Shown here piece by piece: positions 1-6,008 of a DNA stretch of 6,032 nt. The notes beneath the pieces are model-generated. The model did no database searches. It worked only from the letters and a program-made list of their open reading frames with translations, and was not told where the DNA came from. The stretch comes from an uncultured Bacteroidales bacterium (GTDB lineage Bacteria > Bacteroidota > Bacteroidia > Bacteroidales > UBA932), in contig CALCUQ010000026.1 in NCBI GenBank assembly GCA_937906795.1, positions 1-6,032 of the forward strand. Reading direction: 5' to 3'. The translations under genes were made by a program, and so were the position numbers. Position 1 is the stretch's first letter; each line of letters starts with the position of its first letter.

Positions 1-1229
1 GCAATCTTAATCAAAAGTTTTGATCTCTCTTGTAGTGATTTACCATATAGATTTACAGCACCATACTCAGTAATGATCCAGTGAACGTGGCTTCTTGTTG
101 TAACAACACCAGCACCAGGAGTAAGGGTAGGAACAATTTTACTTACACCTTTATTTGTCATAGATGGCATAGCTACAATAGCTTTTCCTCCCTCAGACAT
201 AGATGCACCAAAAATAAAGTTAACTTGTCCACCTACACCCGAATATAGTTTTGTACCAAGTGAATCTGCACAAATCTGACCGGTGATATCAATTTGTAGA
301 GCAGAGTTGATAGCTGTTGCTTTAGGGTTTTTGGCAATGATATATGGGTTGTTTGTATATTTTACATCCATCATTTTTACCATTGGATTATCATCGATAA
401 AGTCATATACATTTTGAGAACCCATTAGGAATGTAGAAACAATCTTGCCTTTGTCAGTTACTTTGCATGCACCGTTTATAACGCCTCTTTCAACTAGTGG
501 AAGAACACCGTCTGCAAACATCTCTGTGTGAATACCCAAATTTTTATGGTATCTCAATTGTGCCAATACAGCGTTAGGAATAGCACCGATACCCATTTGA
601 AGTGTAGCACCGTCTTCAATAAGAGAAGCACAGTTTTTACCAATTTGAATCTCCAAATCAGATGGCTCTGCAAAGTGAGCTGGCATAAGTGGCTCGTCAT
701 ATTGTACAAAATGGTCAATTGAACTTGCAGGAATAAGAGCATCGCCAAATGCACGTGGAACGTGTTTGTTCACTACTGCAATAACCTCTCTTGCACACTC
801 AATTGCTGCCAAGGTTGCATCTACAGAAGTACCTAAAGAAACGTATCCATGTTTGTCGGGAGGAGAAACCTGAATCATTGCAACATCGCAAGGAAGGATT
901 CCTGTTCTGTACAATTTTTGAGTCTCATTAAGGAATACCGGAATGTAATCTGAGTAACCAGACTGAACACTTTGTCTAACGTTACCTCCAACAAAGAATG
1001 CCTGATGGAAGAAAATACCCTCGTATTTAGGGTCGGTATATTTTGCCTCTCCCTCTGTGTGAAGGTGGTGAATCTTAACGTCTCTAAGCTCGCCTGCATC
1101 ACCTCTTCTACATAATGCGTCAATTAGAATCTTAGGTGAGCTGGCAACACTGCTAAAGTGAATGTGGTCTCCTGAATGAACGTAACTTACGGCTTCATCT
1201 GGAGTGATGTAGTGAATTTTAGTGTACAT
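1..1229 (-). CDS. Acetyl-CoA hydrolase/4-hydroxybutyrate CoA-transferase family protein, C-terminus outside window
   Basis: This is a family I CoA-transferase, which moves CoA between acyl-CoA and acetate or another short carboxylate through a glutamyl-CoA intermediate in cytosolic fermentative metabolism. The start is the ATG at 1229 (MYTKIHYITPDEAV). 409 full codons are readable before the frame leaves the window at base 1; relatives have about 430-440 residues, so only a short C-terminal tail is missing. The segment IHTEMFADGV carries the expected catalytic glutamate at residue 236 (codon 522-524). A glycine-rich GVGGQVNF segment lies around residues 331-338, and the C-terminal signature HVHWIITEYG with YGKSLQERS lies around 380-400. 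Residue 337 is Asn where I recall Asp (GGQVDF) in most relatives. It is transcribed away from the SAM hydrolase gene. The exact substrate (4-hydroxybutyrate, butyrate, succinate or other) cannot be decided from this sequence. Confidence 0.9.
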   Translation of the reverse strand, partial: MYTKIHYITPDEAVSYVHSGDHIHFSSVASSPKILIDALCRRGDAGELRDVKIHHLHTEGEAKYTDPKYEGIFFHQAFFVGGNVRQSVQSGYSDYIPVFLNETQKLYRTGILPCDVAMIQVSPPDKHGYVSLGTSVDATLAAIECAREVIAVVNKHVPRAFGDALIPASSIDHFVQYDEPLMPAHFAEPSDLEIQIGKNCASLIEDGATLQMGIGAIPNAVLAQLRYHKNLGIHTEMFADGVLPLVERGVINGACKVTDKGKIVSTFLMGSQNVYDFIDDNPMVKMMDVKYTNNPYIIAKNPKATAINSALQIDITGQICADSLGTKLYSGVGGQVNFIFGASMSEGGKAIVAMPSMTNKGVSKIVPTLTPGAGVVTTRSHVHWIITEYGAVNLYGKSLQERSKLLIKI

Positions 1230-1240
1230 TATTGTGTTTT

Positions 1241-1256
1241 ATTATAAATTTATAAT
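1241..1256. repeat. 16-bp perfect AT-only palindrome in the CoA-transferase leader
   Basis: The bases ATTATAAATTTATAAT form a perfect 8+8 inverted repeat with no spacer. It lies between the predicted CoA-transferase promoter and its start codon, 12 bp upstream of the ATG. It could be an operator half-site pair. Because it consists only of A and T in an AT-rich leader, chance is a serious alternative. Confidence 0.35.
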
Positions 1257-1277
1257 TAATTCGGTTTTCAATAACTA

Positions 1278-1285
1278 CAAATATA
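1278..1285 (-). promoter_or_regulatory. Bacteroidota -7 box for the CoA-transferase gene
   Basis: Read on the minus strand, these bases are TATATTTG, a full match to the Bacteroidota -7 consensus TAnnTTTG. A weak TTTC lies about 20 bp upstream (1306-1309) in the place of the -33 TTTG element. The box lies about 48 bp before the ATG at 1229, giving a predicted leader of roughly 40 nt. The assignment rests on motif match and position only. Confidence 0.5.
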
Positions 1286-1358
1286 AGAAATAAATATACA
1301 TAAGAGAAAATTTTTAAGCATGCGGAATACATAAATAGTACTTTTGATTTCTTTGTTG

Positions 1359-1366
1359 TATCTTTG
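1359..1366 (+). promoter_or_regulatory. Bacteroidota -7 box giving a very short leader for the SAM hydrolase-like operon
   Basis: TATCTTTG matches the Bacteroidota -7 consensus TAnnTTTG exactly. It ends only 8 nt before the ATG at 1375, so transcription would begin within about 0-5 nt of the start codon. The nearest TTTG elements upstream (1343-1346, 1352-1355) are closer than the usual ~19-bp spacing, so the -33 element is poor. This is the best candidate promoter for the SAM hydrolase-like/mazG/tcdA operon. Confidence 0.45.
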
Positions 1367-1374
1367 AAGTTTGT

Positions 1375-2202
1375 ATGCCTGTAGTAACTGTAATAAGCGA
1401 TTGGAACAATAAGGATTATTATCTTCCTATTTTAAAAGGGAGATTGTATTCTTTGTTTTCGAGTACAGCAGATGGGTTGAAAAATATTGTAATAGAACCT
1501 CTTACAATGTCAATTACCCCATTTGATGTGCCCCAGGGGGCTTTTATTCTTAAAAATTCGTTCAAAAGTTTTCCAATAGGTTCCATACACATTCTTGCTG
1601 TAAATAGTGAGCCATCTGTTGAGATGCCAAATATAATAGCTTATTATAGAGGACATTGGATAATTTCCAGAAATGATGGCAGGTTTTCTCATATATTTGG
1701 AGCAAAAGTTTTGAGTGAAGGAGAGGTTAAAGGGTATGAGCTTCCTCTTCCCGACGAATATTCTACATATATGGCGTGTGACCAGTATGTATATGCTATA
1801 GAATTGATAAGCAGGGGAGATGTGGTGGGTACTCTTAAGGAGTGTGAGATTAAAACAGTGGGTGGAGTTTATCCTACAATAATGGAAGACAAGATTATAG
1901 GCAGGGTAATTTATATAGATTCATACGGAAATGCAATTACAAACATTTCTAAGAATACTTTTGTGAGATGGTATTCTGTGTGGGGTGCCAAACATGATGG
2001 GGAGCCCCAATATACAATATATGTGCAAGGTCCGTACCTTAATTTGCATTCGATACACAATACATATACAGATGTTCCTGTTGGAGAGAATATTGCAGTA
2101 TTCAATTCTGCAGGCTGGCTTGAATTTGCAATAAACGGCGGAAATTTCAGTAAAGTGGAGAGTGTGGATGTAAATGCAGAAATAACAATCAGATTTTTTT
2201 AA
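1375..2202 (+). CDS. SAM hydroxide adenosyltransferase (DUF62)-like protein, divergent active site
   Basis: This 275-residue protein belongs to the DUF62/SalL-fluorinase fold family, whose usual members hydrolyse S-adenosylmethionine to adenosine and methionine. The N-terminal domain begins with VTVISDWNNKDYYLPILKG (residues 4-22, usual form SDWGxKDxYxxxxKG), followed by FDVPQGAFILKNSF (50-63) and GSIHILAVNSE (69-79). The small C-terminal domain carries GRVIYIDSYGNAITNIS (176-192) and NSAGWLEFAINGGN (244-257), both strong family signatures. Several expected polar residues differ. The VD position is Asn77, the usual DNG motif reads NDG (100-102), and the TFHGRD-like segment reads TYMACD (131-136), so its His is Met133. 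The C-terminal Asp182 and Asn186 are kept. The length is normal and no signal peptide is seen. It is first in a tight operon with mazG 12 nt downstream. The family is clear, but catalytic activity is doubtful. Confidence 0.82.
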   Translation: MPVVTVISDWNNKDYYLPILKGRLYSLFSSTADGLKNIVIEPLTMSITPFDVPQGAFILKNSFKSFPIGSIHILAVNSEPSVEMPNIIAYYRGHWIISRNDGRFSHIFGAKVLSEGEVKGYELPLPDEYSTYMACDQYVYAIELISRGDVVGTLKECEIKTVGGVYPTIMEDKIIGRVIYIDSYGNAITNISKNTFVRWYSVWGAKHDGEPQYTIYVQGPYLNLHSIHNTYTDVPVGENIAVFNSAGWLEFAINGGNFSKVESVDVNAEITIRFF

Positions 2203-2214
2203 CATATAACAGAT

Positions 2215-3036
2215 ATGGGAAAAGACAGAAGCAAAGAGTTGGCTGCCTTTGAAAGGGTGCTTGATATAATGGACAGATTAAGAGAGGAGTGTCCATGGGA
2301 TAGAAAACAGACTTTTGAAACTTTAAGACCGCAGACTATAGAGGAGACATACGAGCTTAGCGATGCACTTATGAACAATGATTTGCAGGAGGTTTCCAAA
2401 GAACTGGGGGATTTGTTGCTGCATGTTGTCTTTTATGCAAAAATGGGAAGTGAAAAGGGGGTTTTTGACATTACAGATGTTATGGACAGAATGTGCAATA
2501 AACTAATCTACAGACACCCCCATGTATTTGGGACAACAGAAGTAAAGGATGCTGAGCAAGTTGTGAAGAATTGGGAGCAGCTAAAAACTGCAGAGAAAGA
2601 TGGAAACAAGAGAGTTCTTAGTGGAGTGCCCGAGAGTATGCCATCTATAATCAAAGCATACAGAATGCAAGACAAGGCAAGAGCAGTAGGTTTTGATTGG
2701 GCTGAAAAAGAGCAGGTGTGGGATAAAGTAAAAGAGGAGATTGCAGAGTTTGAGTGCGAACTTAAGAGTTTGGATGCACAGAAAGAGACTATCGGGGAAG
2801 AAAAATATAAATCCTTGGCAGAAGGGGAGTTGGGAGATCTTATTTTTTCTATAATAAATGCAGCAAGATTGTATGATCTTAATCCCGACACAGCTTTGGA
2901 GGCAACCTGTAAAAAATTCAGAAGACGTTTTACATATCTTGAAGAGAAAACCATTAGGGCAGGAAAAAACCTTAAGGATATGACATTGGAGCAGATGGAT
3001 GAGATTTGGAATGAGGCAAAAACTCTTGAAAAATAG
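2215..3036 (+). CDS. mazG: Nucleoside triphosphate pyrophosphohydrolase MazG
   Basis: MazG hydrolyses (d)NTPs to the monophosphate and pyrophosphate in the cytosol. It is thought to clear damaged or non-canonical nucleotides and, in some bacteria, to affect ppGpp levels. The 273 residues show the two-domain arrangement of full-length MazG. Domain 1 has LREECPWDRKQTFETLRPQ (22-40), the metal-binding EExxE (Glu43, Glu44, Glu47) and ExxD (Glu63, Asp66) residues, and YRHPHVFG (99-106). Domain 2 has KAYRMQDKARAVGFDW (147-162), a second EExxE (Glu174, Glu175, Glu178) and ELGD (205-208). Both metal sites look intact. The start at 2215 lies 12 nt after the SAM hydrolase-like stop, and the stop is 1 nt before the tcdA ATG, so it is the middle gene of an operon. 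The length matches other bacterial MazG proteins. Confidence 0.96.
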   Translation: MGKDRSKELAAFERVLDIMDRLREECPWDRKQTFETLRPQTIEETYELSDALMNNDLQEVSKELGDLLLHVVFYAKMGSEKGVFDITDVMDRMCNKLIYRHPHVFGTTEVKDAEQVVKNWEQLKTAEKDGNKRVLSGVPESMPSIIKAYRMQDKARAVGFDWAEKEQVWDKVKEEIAEFECELKSLDAQKETIGEEKYKSLAEGELGDLIFSIINAARLYDLNPDTALEATCKKFRRRFTYLEEKTIRAGKNLKDMTLEQMDEIWNEAKTLEK

Positions 3037-3037
3037 T

Positions 3038-3769
3038 ATGGAGAGCTGGCAGGAAAGGACAGCTATTCTTTTAGGTGAGGATAGCCTGAAAAATTTGAAT
3101 GGTAAAAGGGTTTTGATTGTTGGAGTAGGTGGGGTTGGAGCGTATGCAGCAGAGATGTTATGCAGGGCTGGGGTAGGTAATCTTGTATTGCTGGACAATG
3201 ATGTTGTAAATCTGTCAAATAAGAACAGGCAATTGATAGCCTTGGACAGTACAATTGGATTGCCAAAGTGTGACGTGCTTGCACACAGACTCAAAGATAT
3301 AAATTCAGAATTGAATCTGGAAACAGTCTGCCAGTATCTTGAGAGAGAGAATGTTGAGCAGTTGTTTGCATCTGTTGGATGTGTGGATTATGTTGTAGAT
3401 GCCATAGATACTCTTGCACCTAAGATTAGCCTTATCAAATACTGCTACAATAATAAGATACCTTTTGTATCATCTATGGGGTCTGGGGCAAAAATGGATG
3501 TTACTAAAATCAGGATTGCAGATATATCAAAGTCGTATAATTGTCCGTTGGCATATATGCTCAGGAAAAAATTGAGGAAAGAGGGTATAAATAAAGGATT
3601 TAAGGTTGTTTTTTCTGAGGAGTTGCCAAATAAGGATGCTATTGTTCCAATGGAGGAGAGAAATAAAAAAAGCCAGGTTGGAACAATTTCTTATTTGCCG
3701 GCAGTTTTTGGATGTGCTTGTGCTCAGGCTGCAATTGAATATCTTGTAAATGCAAATATTGATAATTAG
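3038..3769 (+). CDS. tcdA: tRNA threonylcarbamoyladenosine dehydratase TcdA (CsdL-type, E1/ThiF fold)
   Basis: TcdA is an ATP-dependent E1-like enzyme that converts t6A37 of ANN-decoding tRNAs to cyclic t6A. The 243 residues begin MESWQERTAILLGEDSLKNL, the usual N-terminus of the family. The nucleotide-binding loop is GVGGVG (29-34), followed by LLDNDVVNLSNKNRQ (51-65) with the ATP-contacting Asp53, Asn63 and Arg64, then Lys77 and the DAIDTLAPK segment (121-129). SSMGSGAKMD (145-154) is also characteristic. The frame is open upstream to an ATG at 2999 inside mazG, but the ATG at 3038 is preferred. It gives the family N-terminus and starts 1 nt after the mazG stop, which suggests translational coupling. 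It is last in the operon. It is slightly shorter than E. coli TcdA (about 268 residues). Confidence 0.92.
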   Translation: MESWQERTAILLGEDSLKNLNGKRVLIVGVGGVGAYAAEMLCRAGVGNLVLLDNDVVNLSNKNRQLIALDSTIGLPKCDVLAHRLKDINSELNLETVCQYLERENVEQLFASVGCVDYVVDAIDTLAPKISLIKYCYNNKIPFVSSMGSGAKMDVTKIRIADISKSYNCPLAYMLRKKLRKEGINKGFKVVFSEELPNKDAIVPMEERNKKSQVGTISYLPAVFGCACAQAAIEYLVNANIDN

Positions 3770-3788
3770 ATAAAATTAAATAACTTTG
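3759..3788 (+). promoter_or_regulatory. Bacteroidota promoter (-33 TTG, 19-bp spacer, -7 TAACTTTG) for the GNAT/prfA genes
   Basis: TAACTTTG at 3781-3788 matches TAnnTTTG exactly, and TTG at 3759-3761 lies exactly 19 bp upstream, the usual Bacteroidota -33 to -7 spacing. The -33 element overlaps the last codons of tcdA. Transcription is predicted to start near 3793-3796, giving a leader of about 40 nt before the ATG at 3837. This makes the following gene, and probably the prfA start beyond it, a separate transcription unit. Confidence 0.65.
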
Positions 3789-3810
3789 CGTGTTATGCCG
3801 CATAATGCGT
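3788..3810 (+). other. Dyad/hairpin at the predicted transcription start of the GNAT gene
   Basis: TTATGC at 3793-3798 and GCATAA at 3800-3805 form a perfect inverted repeat around one base. As RNA, pairing could extend to about ten base pairs from 3788 to 3810, including three G-U pairs, with a CCG-centred three-base loop. There is no following U-run, so it is not a typical terminator for tcdA. Its position at the predicted +1 fits either an operator or a 5' stabilising hairpin. Confidence 0.4.
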
Positions 3811-3836
3811 GCAGCTGAAAGTCAAAGGTGAATATA

Positions 3837-4961
3837 ATGCAGATAACAGTTAGAGAAGTTAGTAACAAAAAGGAGTTTAAAGCCTTCTATCAATTTCAAA
3901 ATAAGCTATATAGAGATTGTAAGGCTTATGTACCCTCTTTGGATGTAGACCAGAAGAGTTCATTGCAGAATGATCCTGCATTAAAATATTGTAAAAGAAA
4001 ACTTTTTTTGGCATATAAAGACAATAGGGTTGTTGGCAGGATTCAAGCTATTATAAATCCAAGATATAACGAATATTATAACAGAAAAAGGTTACGTTTT
4101 GGATGGTTTGATTTTGAGAATGATGTAAATATTGCAAAGGCGTTGCTTGATGCTGCCCAGCAGTGGGGTAAGGAGCAGGGAATGGAGCAGATGCATGGCC
4201 CGTTGGCATATAATACCTTAGGACGACAAGGTATGCTTATTGAGGGGTTTGAGAATACTCCTCCAACTAACTGTCTGTACAATCATTCTTATTATGTAAG
4301 TGCAATGGAGCAGTTGGGCTTTGAAAAGGAAGTTGATTGGATACAATATAAACTAAAGGCGTCACAAGGAGTACCGGAAAAGCTTCAGAGAATTTCTGAT
4401 ATGCTTTTGAAAAGATACAATTTGCGTATCCTTGACATTAAAACAATAAAGGGAGAATTTAAAGACAGATTGGTTAAGAGATTCTTTACAATTTATAATG
4501 AGAGTTTTAAAACTGTTCCAAATTTCATCCCTTTTACAGAGGAGGAGATGACCAAGACCGGCAATGCATACTTCAAACTCCTTAGAGAAGAACTTACATG
4601 CCTTGTTATGGATGAGAATGATGATATTGCGGCATTTGGATTGTGTTTCCCATCTTTGTCTGAGGCATTTAAAAAAGCAAAAGGAAAACTTTTCCCATTT
4701 GGATGGTATCATATATTAAAAGGTTATAGAAAGTACAATACAATAGACCTTATGTTAATAGGATCAAACCCAGAGTGGGCATCTAAAGGTTTGTCTGCAA
4801 TTTACCATAACAATTTGGCTACAAGTTTTAAGGTTCATGATATTGATGTTGCAATTACAAATCCACAGGTTGATGATAATGTAGCTGCAATTAAAGTGTG
4901 GGAAAGTTATGACCATGAGCCTTATATGAGAAGACGTTGTTGGATAAAAGAAATTAAATAG
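3837..4961 (+). CDS. Large GNAT-like N-acetyltransferase family protein of Bacteroidota
   Basis: This 374-residue protein resembles a conserved Bacteroidota family usually annotated as N-acetyltransferase or hypothetical; the substrate is unknown. The N-terminal half has a GNAT-like pattern: FLAYKDNRVVGRIQAIIN (57-74), RFGWFDFEND (87-96), a helix ending KEQGMEQMHGPL (112-123), and GRQGMLIEGFENTPP (129-143). The C-terminal half has a second GNAT-like segment with CLVMDENDDIAAFGLCFPS (245-263), LMLIGSNPEWASKGLSAIYHN (315-335) and DIDVAITNPQVDDNVAAIKVWES (345-367), which suggests a tandem-domain layout. A GTG at 3828 would add three residues. The ATG at 3837 is preferred because AAAGG (3824-3828) lies 8 nt upstream of it. 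It has its own promoter, and the release-factor frame begins 10 nt after its stop. No membrane segment or signal peptide is seen. Confidence 0.75.
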   Translation: MQITVREVSNKKEFKAFYQFQNKLYRDCKAYVPSLDVDQKSSLQNDPALKYCKRKLFLAYKDNRVVGRIQAIINPRYNEYYNRKRLRFGWFDFENDVNIAKALLDAAQQWGKEQGMEQMHGPLAYNTLGRQGMLIEGFENTPPTNCLYNHSYYVSAMEQLGFEKEVDWIQYKLKASQGVPEKLQRISDMLLKRYNLRILDIKTIKGEFKDRLVKRFFTIYNESFKTVPNFIPFTEEEMTKTGNAYFKLLREELTCLVMDENDDIAAFGLCFPSLSEAFKKAKGKLFPFGWYHILKGYRKYNTIDLMLIGSNPEWASKGLSAIYHNNLATSFKVHDIDVAITNPQVDDNVAAIKVWESYDHEPYMRRRCWIKEIK

Positions 4962-4971
4962 ATAAAAATAT

Positions 4972-5253
4972 ATGAGTGAGAATTCTTTAATTGACAAAAT
5001 TCAGGGTTTGCACGAGAAGTTTGCTAAACTGCAGGAACAGATTACTGATCCTGAGCTTATGAACGATATGAAGAAATATGTGCAACTTAACAAGGAGTAC
5101 AAAGAACTTGCCCCAATTCTTGAGGCCGGTTCAAAATATAAAAAGATGGTTGAAGATTATGAGGCAGCCAAGGATATCCTTCAAAATGAGAAAGATGAGG
5201 AGCTTAGAGAGATGGCAAAAGAGGAAGTTGCTTCTTTGGAAGAGAATATGGTG
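4972..5253 (+). other. prfA: prfA 5' fragment (peptide chain release factor 1, N-terminal domain only)
   Basis: The first ~94 codons encode MSENSLIDKIQGLHEKFAKL, then ITDPELMNDMKKYVQLNKEYKEL (residues 24-46) and NEKDEELREMAKEEVASLEENMV (72-94). This is the helical N-terminal domain of RF1, which in a complete protein helps recognise UAA and UAG stop codons on the ribosome. The wording is closer to Bacteroidota than to Bacillota RF1 as I recall them. The ATG at 4972 lies 10 nt after the GNAT stop, consistent with co-transcription. An intact prfA is expected in the source genome. The right edge is approximate, within about 15 bases. Confidence 0.82.
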
Positions 5254-5904
5254 ACGGACGAGAACGGAGTTGCCCTTCTTGATTTGTCGGAAGAGGATAT
5301 TGCCAGTCTTGACAGCGAATATGTAGAGATGGGTGATTTATATACGGATGTGGTAATGGATGTGGAAAATAATGGAGAGTTGAGTGCTTTTATCAGTGAA
5401 ACAGTTGAAAGTGCGGATGTGGAAGCACAGCTTGCCGCACAGGAAACTACAGGGGAAGATGTCAGTGCACAGTTAGGGGAAGATGGGCTTACGGCAGAAA
5501 ACGAAACCATTGATGAAGTTCCGGGAGAAGCTGTTTTTACTTCTTCGGGTGCAGTTAACAATTTGGCCGATGCAAAGCTTTTAAAAGAACAAACCAGAGC
5601 AAGAAATAATGAAAATCTGCTGGATATTATCAATAATGAGAATCTTTCCGAAGTACAGAAAACGGAAGCGATTCAGACAATGATTGCATTGACGGATATT
5701 GCAGAGCGGGAAATGTCGGCAGAAATTCTTTTGGAAGCAAAGGGCTTTGAGAATGCGGTAGTCAGCATTACGGGAAGCAGTGCAGACGTTTGTGTGGCAG
5801 TTTCCGAGCTTACGGAAGTACAATGTGCACAGATTATTGATATTGTTCAAAGAAAAACAGGTATTGCTGCGGAAATTATTGTAATTACCCCCACGCAGTC
5901 CTAA
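4972..5904 (+). CDS. Chimeric frame: release factor 1 N-terminus joined in frame to SpoIIIAH C-terminal part
   Basis: One uninterrupted 310-codon frame joins two unrelated proteins. Residues 1 to about 94 match the coiled-coil N-terminal domain of peptide chain release factor 1 of Bacteroidota type (LITDPxxxxDxxKYVxLxKEYKEL pattern, then LREMAKEE). The protein then changes abruptly to TDENGVALLDLSEEDIASL, an acidic linker, and the ring-building domain of SpoIIIAH. The RF1 part lacks the tripeptide anticodon and GGQ domains, which normally follow within a ~357-residue protein. The SpoIIIAH part lacks its N-terminal membrane anchor. The product could therefore do neither job. Threonine codon use also changes: ACG is absent from mazG and the GNAT gene but makes up 8 of about 17 Thr codons after residue 94. 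A contig joining error is the likeliest cause; a true recombination cannot be excluded from sequence alone. Confidence 0.85.
   Translation: MSENSLIDKIQGLHEKFAKLQEQITDPELMNDMKKYVQLNKEYKELAPILEAGSKYKKMVEDYEAAKDILQNEKDEELREMAKEEVASLEENMVTDENGVALLDLSEEDIASLDSEYVEMGDLYTDVVMDVENNGELSAFISETVESADVEAQLAAQETTGEDVSAQLGEDGLTAENETIDEVPGEAVFTSSGAVNNLADAKLLKEQTRARNNENLLDIINNENLSEVQKTEAIQTMIALTDIAEREMSAEILLEAKGFENAVVSITGSSADVCVAVSELTEVQCAQIIDIVQRKTGIAAEIIVITPTQS
5235..5262. other. Junction between Bacteroidota-like and Bacillota-like sequence
   Basis: The similarity switches from RF1 to SpoIIIAH within codons 88-97, most likely at or just after ATGGTG (5248-5253). No target-site duplication, insertion sequence, tRNA or obvious repeat flanks the point. 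Codon choice, ribosome binding site strength and promoter type all differ on the two sides. The exact base cannot be fixed without aligned relatives of both genes. Confidence 0.7.
5254..5904 (+). other. spoIIIAH: spoIIIAH 3' fragment (stage III sporulation protein AH, anchor missing)
   Basis: SpoIIIAH is the mother-cell protein that binds forespore SpoIIQ and forms a ring in the channel across the forespore membranes of endospore formers. Here residues 95-185 of the joined frame are the acidic linker (DLSEEDIASLDSE, then an Asp/Glu-rich stretch and VPGEAVFTSS). Residues 200-307 are the YscJ/FliF-like ring-building domain: AKLLKEQTRARNNENLLDII, QTMIALTDIAEREMSAEILL, AKGFENAVVSI, and IDIVQRKTGIAAEIIVITP. 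The ending is family-typical and the stop is TAA at 5902-5904. The N-terminal transmembrane anchor and the upstream spoIIIA genes are absent. Such a gene is not expected in Bacteroidota, which do not form endospores. Confidence 0.85.
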
Positions 5905-5919
5905 AAAGAATGGATGATT

Positions 5920-5947
5920 TTTACACAAATATGTGATAATATATTAT
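5920..5947 (+). promoter_or_regulatory. Sigma-A-type promoter upstream of the last gene
   Basis: TTTACA (5920-5925) and TATTAT (5942-5947) each match the sigma-70/sigma-A -35 and -10 consensus in five of six bases and are 16 bp apart. Transcription would begin near 5954, leaving a purine-rich leader of about 55 nt before the ATG at 6009. This promoter type fits Bacillota and contrasts with the TAnnTTTG boxes to the left. No clear terminator is seen between the SpoIIIAH stop and this site. Confidence 0.45.
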
Positions 5948-6008
5948 GTTAGAGGGCAAATGTCCGAAGAAAAAAGTACGTAAAAGAACAGTAGAAAGGA
6001 AGTACCTT

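Noticed and set aside
528..754. Small open frames on both strands within the CoA-transferase gene
   Set aside because: They fall in other frames of a well-supported coding region and the peptides resemble nothing known.
2999..3037. Upstream ATG at 2999 extending tcdA by 13 residues into mazG
   Set aside because: The extra residues (MRFGMRQKLLKNS) are mazG sequence read in another frame and do not resemble TcdA. The ATG at 3038 gives the family N-terminus directly after the mazG stop.
2508..3294. Overlapping minus-strand open frames across mazG and tcdA
   Set aside because: They are antisense to two confidently identified genes, have Ser/Leu/Cys-rich products without family features, and have no promoter or ribosome site.
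5181..5633. 150-codon open frame on the minus strand inside the chimeric gene
   Set aside because: The translation is a low-complexity Ser-rich product, as expected from the antisense of an acidic Glu/Asp-rich coding strand. No start signal or recognisable domain is seen.
5953..5964. Short inverted repeat GGGCA/TGTCC as a possible terminator after spoIIIAH
   Set aside because: The arms are only four to five pairs with a tiny loop, and no T-run follows.
5960..5983. Seven-codon frame MSEEKST upstream of the last gene, as a possible leader peptide
   Set aside because: It has no ribosome binding site and no attenuator-like hairpin follows, so it is probably a chance frame.
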